Positions 24,642 to 37,149 of a DNA stretch of 64,000 nucleotides are shown here, in pieces; the first letter of the stretch is position 1; the number at the start of each line of letters is the position of its first letter. Source of the stretch: Myrica gale (taxonomy: Eukaryota > Streptophyta > Magnoliopsida > Fagales > Myricaceae); assembly GCA_963930655.1 (NCBI GenBank), contig OZ005618.1, positions 3,370,001-3,434,000 of the forward strand, in the 5' to 3' direction. Under the pieces are notes generated by a model that searched no databases, had not been told where the DNA came from, and saw only the letters and a list, made by a program, of their open reading frames with translations. Position numbers and translations under genes: made by a program.

Positions 24642-25256
24642 TGTTGAAGTGTGAAGTCTCACGTTGTTAAATATAAGTTCTTTGTAATCTTTTAATTTCA
24701 TAAATGAGATGTAATAAATTTAATTGAGTTTTCTTCATTAGATTTTTCATTTATTTAAAGGAAAAAAAATTTATTTCTAACATGGTATCAAAGGAAGATT
24801 TTCGGCTTTAGTCCGATTACTTCCTGGCAACCATCCGGCTTAGTACAGACTTTTTTCCGGTTTAGTACCGGCAACTTTCTCGGCTTAGTACCAGTGACCA
24901 TCCGGCTTAGTACCGGTCATTTCCCGGCTTAGTACCGGCAACTTTCCCGGCTCAGTACCGACAATTTCTTCCTACTCAGTACCGGTAATCTCCCAGCTCA
25001 GTATCGGGGCAACCATCCGACTCAGTACCGGCAATTTTTTGTTATTAAATTTTTTCCTGTAATTATTTTTGTAACTCCAAACTCAAGGTTTGTCGGTTTG
25101 TCCACCTTGAGTTTGCAGGGATGTTGTAAAATATTGGCTTATAAATATAAGCCCTTGTAACCTTTTAATTTCATAAATGAGATGTAATAAATTCAATTGA
25201 GTTTTCTCCATTGGATCTCTCATTTATCTAAAGTAAAAAAAGAAATTATTTTAACA
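24642..25256 (+). mobile_element. TRIM element with tandem-repeat interior
   Basis: Short direct repeats at about 24642-24782 (141 bp) and 25122-25256 (135 bp) both start TGTTG and end with CA, and share a long core (TTTCATAAATGAGATGTAAT). Flanks carry the perfect duplication AAAAT (24637-24641 and 25257-25261). Directly inside the first repeat lies TGGTATCAAAGG (24783-24794), a near-match to the iMet primer site, and a purine-rich GCAGGGA precedes the second. At 615 bp with no coding capacity it fits a terminal-repeat retrotransposon in miniature. The two LTRs differ notably at their 5' ends, so it is older than the copia element. Confidence 0.85.
24803..25040. repeat. ~23-bp tandem repeat inside the TRIM
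   Basis: About ten degenerate units with the core CGGCTTAGTACCGGCAACTT, each 22-32 bp, fill most of the TRIM interior. Units towards the right change CTTAG to CTCAG together, as expected if they spread by local duplication. The core contains the palindrome-like CGG...CCG. Irregular unit and gap lengths, and the setting between LTRs, exclude a CRISPR array. Confidence 0.85.
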
Positions 25257-25261
25257 AAAAT

Positions 25262-27489
25262 TTTGGATATCGAAGTTTGTGAAATATTGTAAAGTAAAAA
25301 TATTTTATGAGAGTAGGTAAAAATATGAAGAGAAAAGATTTTTAATAAAAATTATAATAAAAAAATTATGTGATGAAATTTTTAATATTAACGCCAAATA
25401 GTTGAAACATAATTCAGAACTCTTTAAAATAACAAAATTTGTGACTTAAATGATTTTGATCTGGTTTTTTTTTTTCTAATAGGGTCATCGCACAACCATT
25501 CTTTTTTTTTTAAGGTAGATAATTATGGTCAAAACGCGCACTTCATTTTAAATGAGAGGCAAGTTCCCCAGTGCATAAACCATCTTATCGAACAATGCCC
25601 CCATCCCCTATCTGGGTCTTAAAAGGGGAAGACAAAAATTGGTGGAACACGTTAGAATTGTGTTGCCACAATCGCCCTCAACGTGGTTAGCATTTATTAT
25701 ATTTTACCATTTAATAAGTTACATTAATACTTTTTATAATACTAATGAAAAGTTAATACATACCAATTAATCTTATTTTCTCCATTCATGATCTCAATCG
25801 AGGATCTTATGCAATTCTTTGATGACAAATTCCAAATGGAATAAGTATTTTTGTTTTCCAAGGTAATCGAAGAATTCCGATGCACAAAACCCACCGAAAC
25901 ATGACAAAATTTATACATAGGCAAAGTCTAGAACTTTGGAGTTATCTTACACTTCATAAGTATAAAAATTTAAACCCCCACTTAAATCGAATGACTAAAT
26001 TCAGGCAAATCAATATCATTTTTAATTTACTGTATGAATGGAATAGTCTAATTCAAAAAAAATAACATATAGGTCATACAACATTTAATATTATTTGTAT
26101 TAATTATTAGATCGTATAAGTCTTATTGTAATACTTACATGTTATCTCCGAATTAGATGATCAAATTCAAACAACAAATTAAAAATATTTCTCTCATACC
26201 TACACACCTATGATCTAGAGCCCTATGATATTGGATTACTAATTAAAATGAAATTTTTGATTTTATGTAATTAAGTTGAGTGGTATTTATTTTTTTAGTT
26301 AAATATATTTTGCACTCTTATTTGTTTTTTTTATATTACACCACTAATTATTAATTTTTTAGACATTTTGTACATTTCATTAAATAAACTTTATTTAAAT
26401 TGATGAGAATTTTAATAACTAGGGAAAGTTACAAATAACTCACTAAGTTTTAGCGTTTTTTTTAAATTACTGGGTTTTAAAAAATTTCAAAACGCTCACT
26501 GGATTTGTAATTGTGATATCAAAACTCACTGGACCTAACGTCGTTAGACATGTTTAACGGAAAATCCATCTTGTTCAATCACAATGTGACACGTGTCATT
26601 AAATAAAAAATTTTATCTAAATTAATTAAAAAAAACATAATTTAAAAAAAAGAAGGAAATTTACAAATACTCGCTAAGTTTTAGCTCATTTTGTAAAAAT
26701 TCACTGAGTTTTAAACAATTTCAAAACGCTCACTGAGTTTGTCATTTTAGTATCAAAACTCGCTGGACCCAACGCTATTAGAGCGGGGATGTGACATATG
26801 CCATTAAATAAATCTAAAACTAATAAAAAAACTCAATTAATACGTAGGCAAAGTATAGAACTTTACTATAACTTGTAGGTCATATAATATTAAATATTAT
26901 TTGTATTAATTATTAGATCGTGTAAATCTTATTGTAGTACTTCCATGTTATCTCCGAATTAGATGATCAAATTCGTGCAACAAATTAAAAAATAGTTCTC
27001 TCATATCTACACACCTATGATCTAGAGCCCTATGATATTGGATTAGTAATTAAAATGCAATTTTTGATTTTATGTAATTAAGTTGAGTGGTATTTATTTT
27101 GTTAGTTAAATATATTTTGCACTCTTATTTGTTATTATTATTTTTATATTACACCACAAATTATTAATTTTTTAGATATTTTGTACATTTCATTAAATAA
27201 ACTTTATTTAAACTGATGAGAATTTTAATAACTAATTCAAAGTATCTAAAATAAATAATTAATAAAAATAATAGACGGAGTGGAAAGGTGGAGAGCCGGG
27301 ACCCATAATTAGATGCTTAAAAAGATTTTGTGTAAAATGTATTGTTTTTTTTTTCAGCTAGGTCGAGTGGTACTCGCCAGAGCGTCCTTTGAGTTGTCCA
27401 CTAACGGGAACTCGTGCGCGGTCATACTCGCTCTAGCTGACTCAAAACTCTTTTTGGAAGTCGAGAGTTCACTGTCTCCGACGCAAACG
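25262..27489. other. AT-rich spacer 5' of FOLK
   Basis: No gene seen apart from the FOLK 5' flank. It is dominated by the nested direct repeats described at 26068-27233. Around 27340-27360 a polypyrimidine run followed by CAG resembles an intron acceptor, so FOLK may have a 5' UTR intron; this is weak. Confidence 0.5.
26068..27233. repeat. Two ~360-bp direct repeats with a repeated insert
   Basis: 26068-26424 and 26876-27233 are similar along their length, sharing for example TCTAGAGCCCTATGATATTG and GTAATTAAGTTGAGTGGTAT. Between them, 26425-26540 and 26645-26770 form a second, more diverged direct repeat built around 'CAAAACGCTCACTG(A/G)(A/G)TTTG'. A short lead-in (AGGCAAAGT(C/A)TAGAACTTT) occurs at 25919 and 26846, so the outer unit was probably longer and later interrupted. 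No coding frame; family unknown. Confidence 0.75.
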
Positions 27490-29906
27490 ATGACCCTCTT
27501 ACTCCGTGGCCTGCCCTCTCTCCGCTCCAACTTCTTTCTCGTACGCCCCAATGTGTGCACTATTTCCACCAGGTCCGACCTGCCTCTGTCCTCCTCCGCC
27601 TCGCTCTCTCCGAAGCCGTTTTGTCCCGCCCTGCGTGACCGTATTTTCTATCGTGCGCCGTATGCTTCCCTGCGTCATCCTTTCTCTTCTGCCTTCACCC
27701 CACGCGCGGCCGCCAGAGATGTCCTGCAGGACGCCGGAGCCACCGCAGCTGTCATTGCCGGTGCTTACGCCCTCGTCTTCTCCTTCGATTATCTGACCCG
27801 GCGAAAGCTCATCCAACAGGTTCTCCCTCCCTCTCTCTATCTCTGAGACTAACGCCGTGTTTGGAACTGAATCCAAGTTGGAAACGAGTTCAAAGTTATT
27901 TTTTCTTTCAGCGAATGAAGCGGATTCAAATCTCTTTGCTTTTTCTCCAATTTCTCATTAGCATTGACCAACCTCTACCTTGGACATATATACTGTAGTG
28001 GTGAATTGCTCCCTTACTGTGTTTCTTGACGTCTAACTGGGATGAGAGTTGGGCCACTGCTGAATGTAACCGGTGCGAATAGTACCATTTGAGCAACTGT
28101 ACACTGAACGTGATGTCTCGGCATGATATGGACCATACTTGTTTTCATAGCGTTGAGCAAGCAGCGAGCTTTCTTGGTAATGAGAAAAGCTTGCTCTAGG
28201 ATAAGGGATTGGAGATCCAACATATGACCTACCTACAAATTACTGCCCAAAAAATCACGAAATGCCACATCATTGGACATTTCCGCACCCTTCTTCATAC
28301 TGTCATCTGGTTACTTCGTGAAAAGAAAACTGCAACGCATAGGTTACTAGGTACGGTAAATTAATGTCATAACCTCTTTATCACTGAAAGGAAGAAAATC
28401 ATTTGGCTACACAAGATGATAGTGCGAATGGAGGTGTACAATTAGCTCATGATGTGGTGCAGTATGATTTATTAGCTAGACATTGACTGTACGCTTTGAA
28501 CCTACAAGAAGGCTGTTTGTTATAAAGTAGCTGAATGTAGTTGGTCCCGTATCCTACTACTAGGGGAATAATCTATTCTCTGCTCAAAGGAAGAAAAAAG
28601 CATAAATGATAGGAAAGGGAAATGGGTTGCAGGGGGCCATAACGAATTGGGAGTGAGAACTTTCTCAGCTGAAAGTTGGGGGAAGAAGCTTTGGTTAAGA
28701 CTGTATTTACTTTGTTAAAAATCAAGGCCTCTTATTCAGCAGAAAAGATTTGCGTGTCTGTATGTGTCAACTAGATCTCAATCAACTTGAAACTAAGAAC
28801 TCAATGGTGCTGTCAAGGAGAGTAAATATTTCGTCCCTTGGTAAGGCACAGCTTTTCATATCTTTGACAACTTTTCTTTTCTCAACTGGTTGTAGCAGAA
28901 TTTAAGCAGAAAGCTGGTCCATGTATTGTCTGGGCTGCTTTTCATGGTTTCATGGCCGATTTTCAGGTATCCTTTCACTCCGTATTTAATATCCTAACAG
29001 ATTTTTATTCTTATTAAACCAGTAATTTCAACTGCCGTTTGCCTTAACTACTTCAGCCGGTCATTTTAATCCTAGGATAGCACCTCAACAGAGGCTCGCT
29101 ACTTTGCTTCTTTGGTTCCTTTTGTGAATTGTTTGAGGCTTGTCATCCACGGCCTCTCATTGGCTTCTGACGAAGGGCTCATAAAATCTGTTACTCGAGA
29201 AGGCAAACCAGAGTATGTTTATTGTTATCATTGTCAATCTATTTAGATTCGTCTCCTTGATACTAGTGATATTAGTAGTAATCTTCCTTCAATATATCAA
29301 TGCCTCAGGGAGTTGCTTAGAGGTCCTTTGTATTATGTTCTGGTATTGATTTTATGCGCTCTTGTCTTTTGGCGCGAGTCTCCAGTGGGAGTGATCTCAC
29401 TTGCGATGATGTGTGGCGGTGATGGTAACACCTATTGCCTTTGCCTTATCCAAACTCAGCCGTGCCTTAATCCTTACAATTATTAACTTCTACTTGTTGG
29501 CTTGCAGGAGTTGCTGATATCATAGGTAGAAGATTTGGGTCCATTAAGCTTCCCTATAATCAACAGAAGAGTTGGGCGGGCAGTATATCCATGTTTGTTT
29601 TTGGATTCCTGATCTCCATTGGGTGCGCATCGAACCACCACTGTGGCTGTATAAATAGGTAATTTGGTTCGATTTCTTCCGAGTTGGGTATTGACATGAA
29701 CTTTATCCTTGCAATGTAGGATGCTGTACTACTATTCAGTTTTGGGGTACTTCCAATTGGATTGGGCCTGGACAGTGCAAAAAGTTGCTTTGGTTTCTTT
29801 GGTTGCAACCGTGGTGGAGTCCCTTTCAACTACAGATGTTGTAGATGACAACATATCTGTTCCTTTAGTGAGCATGGCAGCTGCTTTTGTGAGTTTTGGT
29901 TATTAG
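27490..29906 (+). CDS. FOLK: Farnesol kinase, chloroplastic (six exons)
   Basis: Farnesol kinase phosphorylates farnesol with CTP or another nucleotide in plastid membranes, salvaging isoprenoid from prenyl-protein turnover; Arabidopsis FOLK loss gives ABA hypersensitivity. Exons 27490-27819, 28899-28966, 29081-29212, 29309-29424, 29508-29622, 29720-29906 sum to 948 nt, or 315 residues plus stop, close to family size. All junctions are GT-AG and keep frame. Residues 1-75 are Ser/Arg/Pro-rich, as in a transit peptide. Family landmarks follow: DAGATAAVIAGAYALVF, NLSRKLVHVLSGLLFM, EARYFASLVPFVNCLRLV, TREGKPEELLRGPLYYVL, MMCGGDGVADIIGRRFGS, KSWAGSISMFVFGF and SVPLVSMAAAFVSFGY. Several hydrophobic segments agree with a polytopic membrane enzyme. 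An in-frame ATG exists upstream at 27313, but 27490 gives the transit-like start. Phytol kinase (VTE5) is the nearest alternative; these motifs fit FOLK better. Confidence 0.93.
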
Positions 29907-32900
29907 CATGTAGCAACCTTTTTGCTGCCTCCCTTACATTAGGTCTTTAAGTGAGATGTTTATCTTCTTCTTTTTTTCATTCTTGTATATTTTGGGTTTC
30001 AACTGCCATGCAAGTCATTTCCTCTTTCAACCAACCTTTATAATAATCAGAGGGAAGCTCGAAGAGCTTTCTTTTTATATAGTTATTTGAGACCTATTTG
30101 ATTTTGATGAGGTGGAGTTCTTCTTCAAAGGAAGACTGGGATGGTTGGTAGGAGCCAAGGATGAGAGATCCTATGACTATTTTAAGCTTAAGGTAATCAG
30201 AGCAAGGAGCAACTAGGGAGATCTCAATTAGCTGAGTTTGGCCCAAACTGGATGGAAGCCAGGCCTGAAGCCCGCAGTTTAATAGAACAGCGGATACACG
30301 CGTATCATTTGTTTGATTTGCATTCGCCTATTCTGCACTCGTTGATCACTGCAGCTGATCCACCATTATTAAGTTCTTCCGGGAACTTAATAATGGCCTT
30401 CCTTTTCGGCCTTCCTGTGTAATGGCCTTCGGGCCTTTAACTTTGATGTATTGGGCCTTTGTGCCCCCTATGACTGTCTCCGATCCTGAATGGGTGTGGA
30501 TTTGGTGCTTGTATTTATTTTATGTTAGAAAAAAGAAAAAAAAGTTCTTCCGGGAGACTTCTGGCCGAAGAAAAATGTTATTGCATTTGTTTTGGGGTTG
30601 TGGTATGAAGTCTCAAGCGCATTCAATCTGGGTCAGGTTTCTTCCAATCCAACTCGGTGCAGTTAAAAAAAAAGTTTTAAAGAAAAACATGAAGCATCGT
30701 GCCTTTACAGAGAATGAGATTTTCTCACACAAGTTTGATTAGATTTTATTCAATCACAATTATTTTCCTAATTTCAATTTCAAATGCTTGTAGCTTCACT
30801 AACAAACCCAACCCCCACCCCCGAAATCATCCTTCTCGGACATGGAACAAAACTTCTCTTGCTGAATAGTAGATCGGATCCCATCTCCTTTTTGTTTTTT
30901 TTGAAAGTCTAAAAGTTGAGAATTCAAAAGAATAGAATTTGAAATGATTTCTATTTTAATTAAATTAAATATTATTAATTTATAGTTATTTATGATATTC
31001 AAAAAATATATTAACAAAATGATTTTTAAAAATCAGAAAAATATATAATTCAAAAAATAAGCAGAAAATAATTTCATAAATATCAAAAATTATAAAATAG
31101 AGAAAATATGATTCTAATAAAAAAAATCATAAAAATTAAAAGACAGATAAAAATAGCGCAAAATTCTACAAAAATGATTAAAAAATTCAAAAATAAAAAA
31201 CTTAAAAATAATTAGCAAATATAATTATTATCAAGACCACGACTCTTTTCCAAACAAGCCCTAGACTGGTTCTAGAAAAAGCAACATTTTGTGACCACCC
31301 CCGAACCTTGACTAAGGGGCAAAGAAATTATACTGCAATTTCACGTAACTAACCTATTCTATGTAGCTACCTTCTGATTTTTGAAGCCATCCAGAGGCAC
31401 ACAAGAAAATCAACAGCTATTCTACTTAGATACTCCACTTACCATCTCAGATATTGATATGATTCTTAAATTAATTCTCTCTCAAATTCTAATTCCATCC
31501 ATCCTTTTGGGCTATCGATCTTTTTCTCTAAAAAAAAAAATAGTTCTCAAGATTTTTAAAATATCAACTTTTATTTATTTTTGTTCTCAAAATTTTAAAA
31601 TATCGATTTTTATATAATATCTACTAGCTTATCAATAATCAAATGAGAATTGTCGATACGACCAAACCTTTTTTTATATATTTCACCTTAAGCCATATAT
31701 TAATATGTCATAATATTAAAAATTAATGAAACTATATATGTCAGTTTCATTATTATTATTATAATTAGTAAGAACCTTTGTTGCTTGTATCGTTCATTTA
31801 AAGGCCGTTTCTTACTCCATGCATGATGCAATATTCTTAATGGTGAGAGGAGTTTTTTTTTCTTTATTTTTTTAACGTATGAAATATTTTGTTTCCATAC
31901 GTTCTAATTTTATGAGAAATCGAGCCAGAAATGCGGCTATGTTTGTTTCATGTCTCAAAACGTTTTCAAAATGTTTTCTACTCATTTTTTCATCAATTTC
32001 AATATCTTTTCACCGATCCCAATAACTTTTTACAAATTCCAACAACTTTTAACACATTTTTCACCAATCCCAAGAGAATTTACACTACTTTCAAAAACAC
32101 AAAAACACAAAAACATATTTCAAGACCTAAACCAAACATAGCCGACATTTCTCTATATGTCGTATACTAAACGGCAAAGCAAAAATCGAAACTTAATGGT
32201 AAAGGAAAGGATAATCTGAAAGCTACCGGCCAGAAAGTCAATTAAAATTTTCTGCATGCAGAGTATTGTGTTTCGGATTTGTTAAACTACTCCGGGACCT
32301 CATAGACTAATTAAGCTAAAGATTAGAGTTAGGGGACCAAAATAGCAACACACTATTTCTTTGGGGACCATGATCAATAAAATAAAATAAAATAAGAAAA
32401 CTAGGGCAAAAGAATTTATTGTATTTTGAAAATAGACAGGGATTTAGGAGAGTCACCAGCATCGCGACCCCCCAACAGCTCCCCGGCCAACTCCTCCATT
32501 GAGTTTGTAAGTTTTGTTAACTAGTCCTTTAGTTAAACTTCTATAAAGTGCACTATTCTCACGTCAATTTCAATACACATGTTAATCAAAACTAAAATCA
32601 CGTGACTTATCATTTTTTTAAGTTTTTTTCTTAATTTTTTCCTAATATTTTGTTTTTAAAAAAGATAAATCATAGTTAATTATTTTTAAAAATAAAAATT
32701 AAGAAAAAAAATTTAAAAAATTTTATAAGTCACATTATTTTAGTTTTTAGGTGACATGTGTGAACTTATAATTAGAGATGACATCTAAACCATTAATTTT
32801 GAGAGTGAAATTTTAAGAGAAGTGTACTTTAAAAAAAGTTTACAAACTCAGAGACCTATATGATCAAGTTGAAAACTGAATGAAAATTTATTTAAAATGG

Positions 32901-33060
32901 TCAAAACTTAGGGATGAAATAATTACTTAACAAAAAAAAAACTTAACATCAAATAATCTTAAAAATTTAAATCTTAACAATGGAAAAACAAATATCGCTA
33001 TTAATTAAGGTTGGGATGTGTGACATTGTACGGAAGGTTAACCTCTTGGATCTACGTGAC
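29907..33060. other. Gene-poor spacer 3' of FOLK
   Basis: The first few hundred bases are the FOLK 3' UTR. 30340-30470 is CT-rich and G-rich with repeated GGCCTT phrases and a perfect hairpin, followed by a run of A near 30528-30540, which could be the end of a decayed LINE; no protein supports that. 30870-31230 and 32580-32960 are very AT-rich. I see no gene here. Confidence 0.5.
30363..30396. repeat. Perfect 14-bp hairpin
   Basis: CCATTATTAAGTTC (30363-30376) and its exact reverse complement (30383-30396) flank the 6-nt loop TTCCGG. It sits in a G/C-rich patch unlike its neighbours. The role is unknown. Confidence 0.8.
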
Positions 33061-33063
33061 TTA

Positions 33064-33242
33064 GAGTGTGTTCGGTTAAGGTGTATTATGAGGATTTTTT
33101 GTGTTTTGAGAATTTTTATGTGATGTTAACTTTATTGGTATGCGTGTTGTAGTTATATTTATGTGGTGTGAAAAATTATGTTTGGTTGTAGAATCCTGAG
33201 GATTCAAAAAATCCTGAGGATTCTACCTAAACGAACATGCCC
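33064..33242. mobile_element. Tourist-like (PIF/Harbinger) MITE
   Basis: 179 bp with imperfect terminal inverted repeats: the left end GAGTGTGTTCGGTTAAGGT pairs with the complement of the right end ACCTAAACGAACATGCCC. It is flanked by the 3-bp duplication TTA (33061-33063 and 33243-33245), the Harbinger size and sequence. It contains GAATCCTGAGGATTC, itself a palindrome, near the right end. Non-coding. Confidence 0.75.
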
Positions 33243-33358
33243 TTAAACTTTAAATAAATAATTAACAATTTTTATATTTGACTTCAGCCACCCGGTTGTC
33301 TTTTTTTATAATTAAAAAGGGGCTTAACTTCTTTTCAGACAACCTTGTAAGTGATTAT

Positions 33359-33638
33359 CGTTAGAGAATATAATTCAAATAATAAAATCTTCATCTTTCT
33401 ATCAGCTTAAACTTTTGGGATGAGTGATAGATTCATATGGTATTAGAGACAAAATCTTAAGTTCGAGATCTGACTTCATACTCTACCCCAATTTCAATTA
33501 AATATTGCACGTGTTGGGCCTTCTAATTAAAGGAGAGTTCGACCTACACGTGAGAAGAGTCTTAGAGAATATAATTCAAATAATAAAATATTTATCTTCC
33601 TATTATCTTAAGCTTTTAGGATGAATGATAGATTTTAC
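33359..33638 (+). mobile_element. Second probable TRIM element
   Basis: Direct repeats of about 77 bp (33359-33435 and 33561-33637) share TTAGAGAATATAATTC and end GATAGATT(C/T)(A/T). Just inside the first repeat, TGGTATTAGAGAC (33438-33450) matches the iMet primer site with one or two changes, and a purine tract (GTGAGAAGAG) precedes the second. The size and layout are those of a TRIM. The LTR termini have drifted from TG...CA and no target-site duplication is clear. Confidence 0.65.
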
Positions 33639-35498
33639 CGTTGCAGTAAACTAAAGAGTTTTTAATTAGAAAAACTTTGTGCATATCTCTTATATATCTA
33701 TAATATAAATCAGAATCGAAGTATTTTACGGTCCAAAATTGTTTTGGTCCCGAAAGTTGATTGCACCAATTGTGGTGACGTCGTTTCAGGGATTAGGGTT
33801 TCTATCATTCACTAAAAACGGAAAGTGATTTGCATTCACAAGTTGAATGAGTCAATTCAATTTCAAATAAAGTGATTAGCTCAATTGAATTGACTTCATT
33901 TAAAGTAATTCACACCTCATGATCTACTATACTTTAGTTATATATATATATATATCATGACAACTGACTAGATCATCAGATCATGTACTCTAAAGAAAGA
34001 AATCATAACCTGCAGTCGTACACAGCCTGCAGTCACATTTCTGTTAAATAAATAATAATAATAAATTATTAAAATTGGAAGAAAGGAAATAAAATATTAA
34101 TTAACATCGTTGGGTGATACAAATATCCCAGATGAATTTTCCATCTGATCAAACTAAATTATTTTCAAGTAACATTTAATTTAGCAGAATTAATTATTAA
34201 TTTATTGCATATATCATGATGAGTGCAGAGATAAACTTCCAGAATTTGGTAGTATTCGCATTCATTGCCCCAGCTAGCTAGCAGTAGCAGGATGATGTAT
34301 AATATAAACAGTGCACTCTCGTCGCATCGGCCAACAGGATCTGCAGAAAGGAAATTTCCTTCCTGGTTTATGGAGGTGACAGTACTTGGCCGTAGCAATA
34401 AGTGGACTGGATTACTAGGTTAAATTTTCTTCTTCCATTCTCCTGGAACCTTCGGCTTTCCAACTAGTAGAGCCCAACCAAGAGACATTATTTGGTTCGT
34501 AGGTGTACGTACGAAAAGCTAACACCGTATTAAAAAAATATGACCAGCTTGTTTATCTGGAATATATCGTCATCTAGGGTTGCAGTCTTGCATGCATCCT
34601 TGAATTTTCTTTGAATGAGTCAATTCAATTTCACTGACTAACGGTGCGCTGTGTATATATTGCATGTAATTGAGATTTTCCTTCAAGATGATAGATATAA
34701 GTTTCATGCCGACGAGTTCTTATTCTACTTACTCTTGAAGACTCGGTCGATACTCGCTTTTATTTATTGGAGTTCAAGTTGATAAAATTAGTTGGATATT
34801 ATTTTTTTCTAAGCAAAAAAAGATCTCAAGAGATAGACTATAGCGGGGGACCACCAGAGTATATTGTCGTTATTATGATTTGAATCTTAGTTGAGAGCAA
34901 GTTCTATAGCTTGCACATCACTTGGATACATTTATTAGAGAGGGAATTTTTTTAAAAAAATAATTAAAATGAGACATGATATAATAAGATTTATACGAAA
35001 CCATATTTTTTTTAAAAAAATTACACGACATCACTAATCATTTTTGTAATTACCACATGGCCTAGGACGTACTACTCAATCTTTCTCATATTTACATTGA
35101 TATATAAGTATATTATATATTAAATGGACTAATTTCATTGGCCAAAAGTGTAGTTAATTAGTTTATACCGAAAAAGGGGGGTTTTTTCATAATTTGTAAG
35201 CTACAATCTTTTTTTTTTTTAAGTTGCCAAACGATATTAGTCACAAGAAATAAAATGAGGGGAAGAAAAACAAGTGGCCAACAGAAGATTGCTTTATAAA
35301 CAAGCGAGCAACGTACATATAATATGTACGTTTGATTTCGTTTTATCGTGTAGCCTGCATCCATCAAGTTGTCAACAAATAATGAAAGCAACTTGAAAAT
35401 GATCTCCTAGCTAGGGCAAGCTCGATGATCTCATTCCGATATACCTCCCCACCAGTATCAGAAAAATTTATAAGCTGCGTCTTCCTAATAGTTGTACC
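33639..35498. other. AT-rich spacer, no gene seen
   Basis: Contains an (AT)n tract near 33940 and scattered A/T runs. The phrase AATGAGTCAATTCAATTTCA occurs at 33845 and 34614. No recognisable domain is found on either strand. Confidence 0.5.
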
Positions 35499-37149
35499 TA
35501 GACCTGATGACCACCAAATTCCAGATCCATCCATCTTATCAACAGCGAACTTCATGGCTATATGATTAAAGAAAGATTCAAAACAGGATATATCAATAAG
35601 CATAAAGCATCGATCATGCATCGCGGTCAAGACGCTGCAGAACAAACGCATAATATTCATACATCAATGCACTGTCCCATAGCTGTTCGTGATCATAGAA
35701 TAATCAACTTGGGTAAAAAAAACAGATTTCTCGGGAAACAAAAAAAAATATATATAATGGTATTTAAGAAAACACAGTTAACAGGAAACCGTCATTGGTT
35801 TCGGTTTGTCTCACAAACTTCTGATGTATATTTCCAAGTCAACTGGGAATCTTGGCTCTGGACTATCCCCAAAAGCCACGTTCTGATCATGTATATCATT
35901 TCAAGGACAGAAGACCAGCAGGCAGAGAAAGAATTGGTGGAATGAAGATTGGCCAACTTAACCCAATCACTACGATATTAATTCATGTATATATAAAAAC
36001 GCACATGTAACAGAAGTGAACGTAAATTGAAATACAAATATTTGAATATTTAAATGTTAACAAATATTCAAATATTCGGAACAGAGTTCCGTATGAACAG
36101 GTCTTGAGCTGGTTCTTTAACTGAATTTTCCTGTTGGTTATCAGGCAGTACAGTAGCATCCCAAGGGTGCCTATGAAGATTATACATCGCTACCCAACGT
36201 GAATGGATTCAAAAAGTAGAAAATTGGTCGGAAAACATACGAGAAGAAGACAAGAGGAAAGGCTTAGAAAAAAAAAAGTAGACAAAAAAAAGGCTTAAAT
36301 AAGGATTACTATTTATTAAACCTACTTGAGTGGACGGGTTACGATGAAACAAAGGAATTTTAATCCCATTGGCCGGCGTGTGTTGCACTAGCAATGGCGG
36401 ATGTAAGGGGAGGCCTTGGGCGACCGCCACCCATTACACCGTCCAAACAAAAATTAGATGTAATTTTGTTTGACCTAGGCTTGAGGGGGCCCCATTCCCA
36501 AAAGCCCAGACCAACCCATGTTTTGGGGCCTAGGCCCAGAACCTTTATTTTTTAATATGTATAGGGTGAAACGGCGTCGTTTCACCCTCTGCCTTAAAAA
36601 AATCAAACGGAAAAAATGTCATTCTCTCGACTCTCTCTCTCTTCTCGACCGCCCTCTCTCTTCCTCGCCCACCGCTGCACGGCCCGCACCACAGTGCCCA
36701 CTGGCGGCTGCCGCATTCTCTCTCTCGGTCTCTGCCTCTTATTCTCGCCCACTGTCGCAGCCCGCACGCGCATCTCTTTCCACTGACCCACTGCACCACC
36801 GTGACCACTGCCATGTTGTCCACCGTTGACCGCCCACTGTCGGCTGCCACACCACTGCTGCTGCACCAGCATCCATCGTCTTTCTCTCTCTCTCTCTCTC
36901 TTTCTCGCCCACTGCCGCACTGTCGCACCACTACCGAATTTTCTTTCCCTCTCTCTCTCTCTGGACTCCCAACTCTCTCTCAATCTCATTATTTTATTTT
37001 TCGGTTTCAATTTTTGCAGGATCCTCAAGATTTTACACTTGAAAATTGTTGGATTTTCGACCCCTGGTATGTCTCTCTATCCAAGATTCTCTCTCTACAA
37101 TTCAGTTGAAAATTTCATTTATTTAGTATGCTAAAAATGCTCCAGGATT

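Noticed and set aside
24803-25040. CRISPR-like repeat array
   Set aside because: Units are degenerate, without constant spacers, lie between TRIM LTRs, and the DNA is a plant genome.
30422-30742. 106-codon plus-strand frame after FOLK
   Set aside because: Lys-rich run from an A-tract, no domain; likely repeat debris.
35364-35660. 98-codon minus-strand frame before unit A
   Set aside because: Looks protein-like in places but no family is recognised, and unit B lacks ~110 bp of it. Not enough to call a gene.
36545-37028. Long minus-strand frames rich in Arg-Glu repeats
   Set aside because: Antisense translations of the CT-rich hAT leader; low complexity, no domain.
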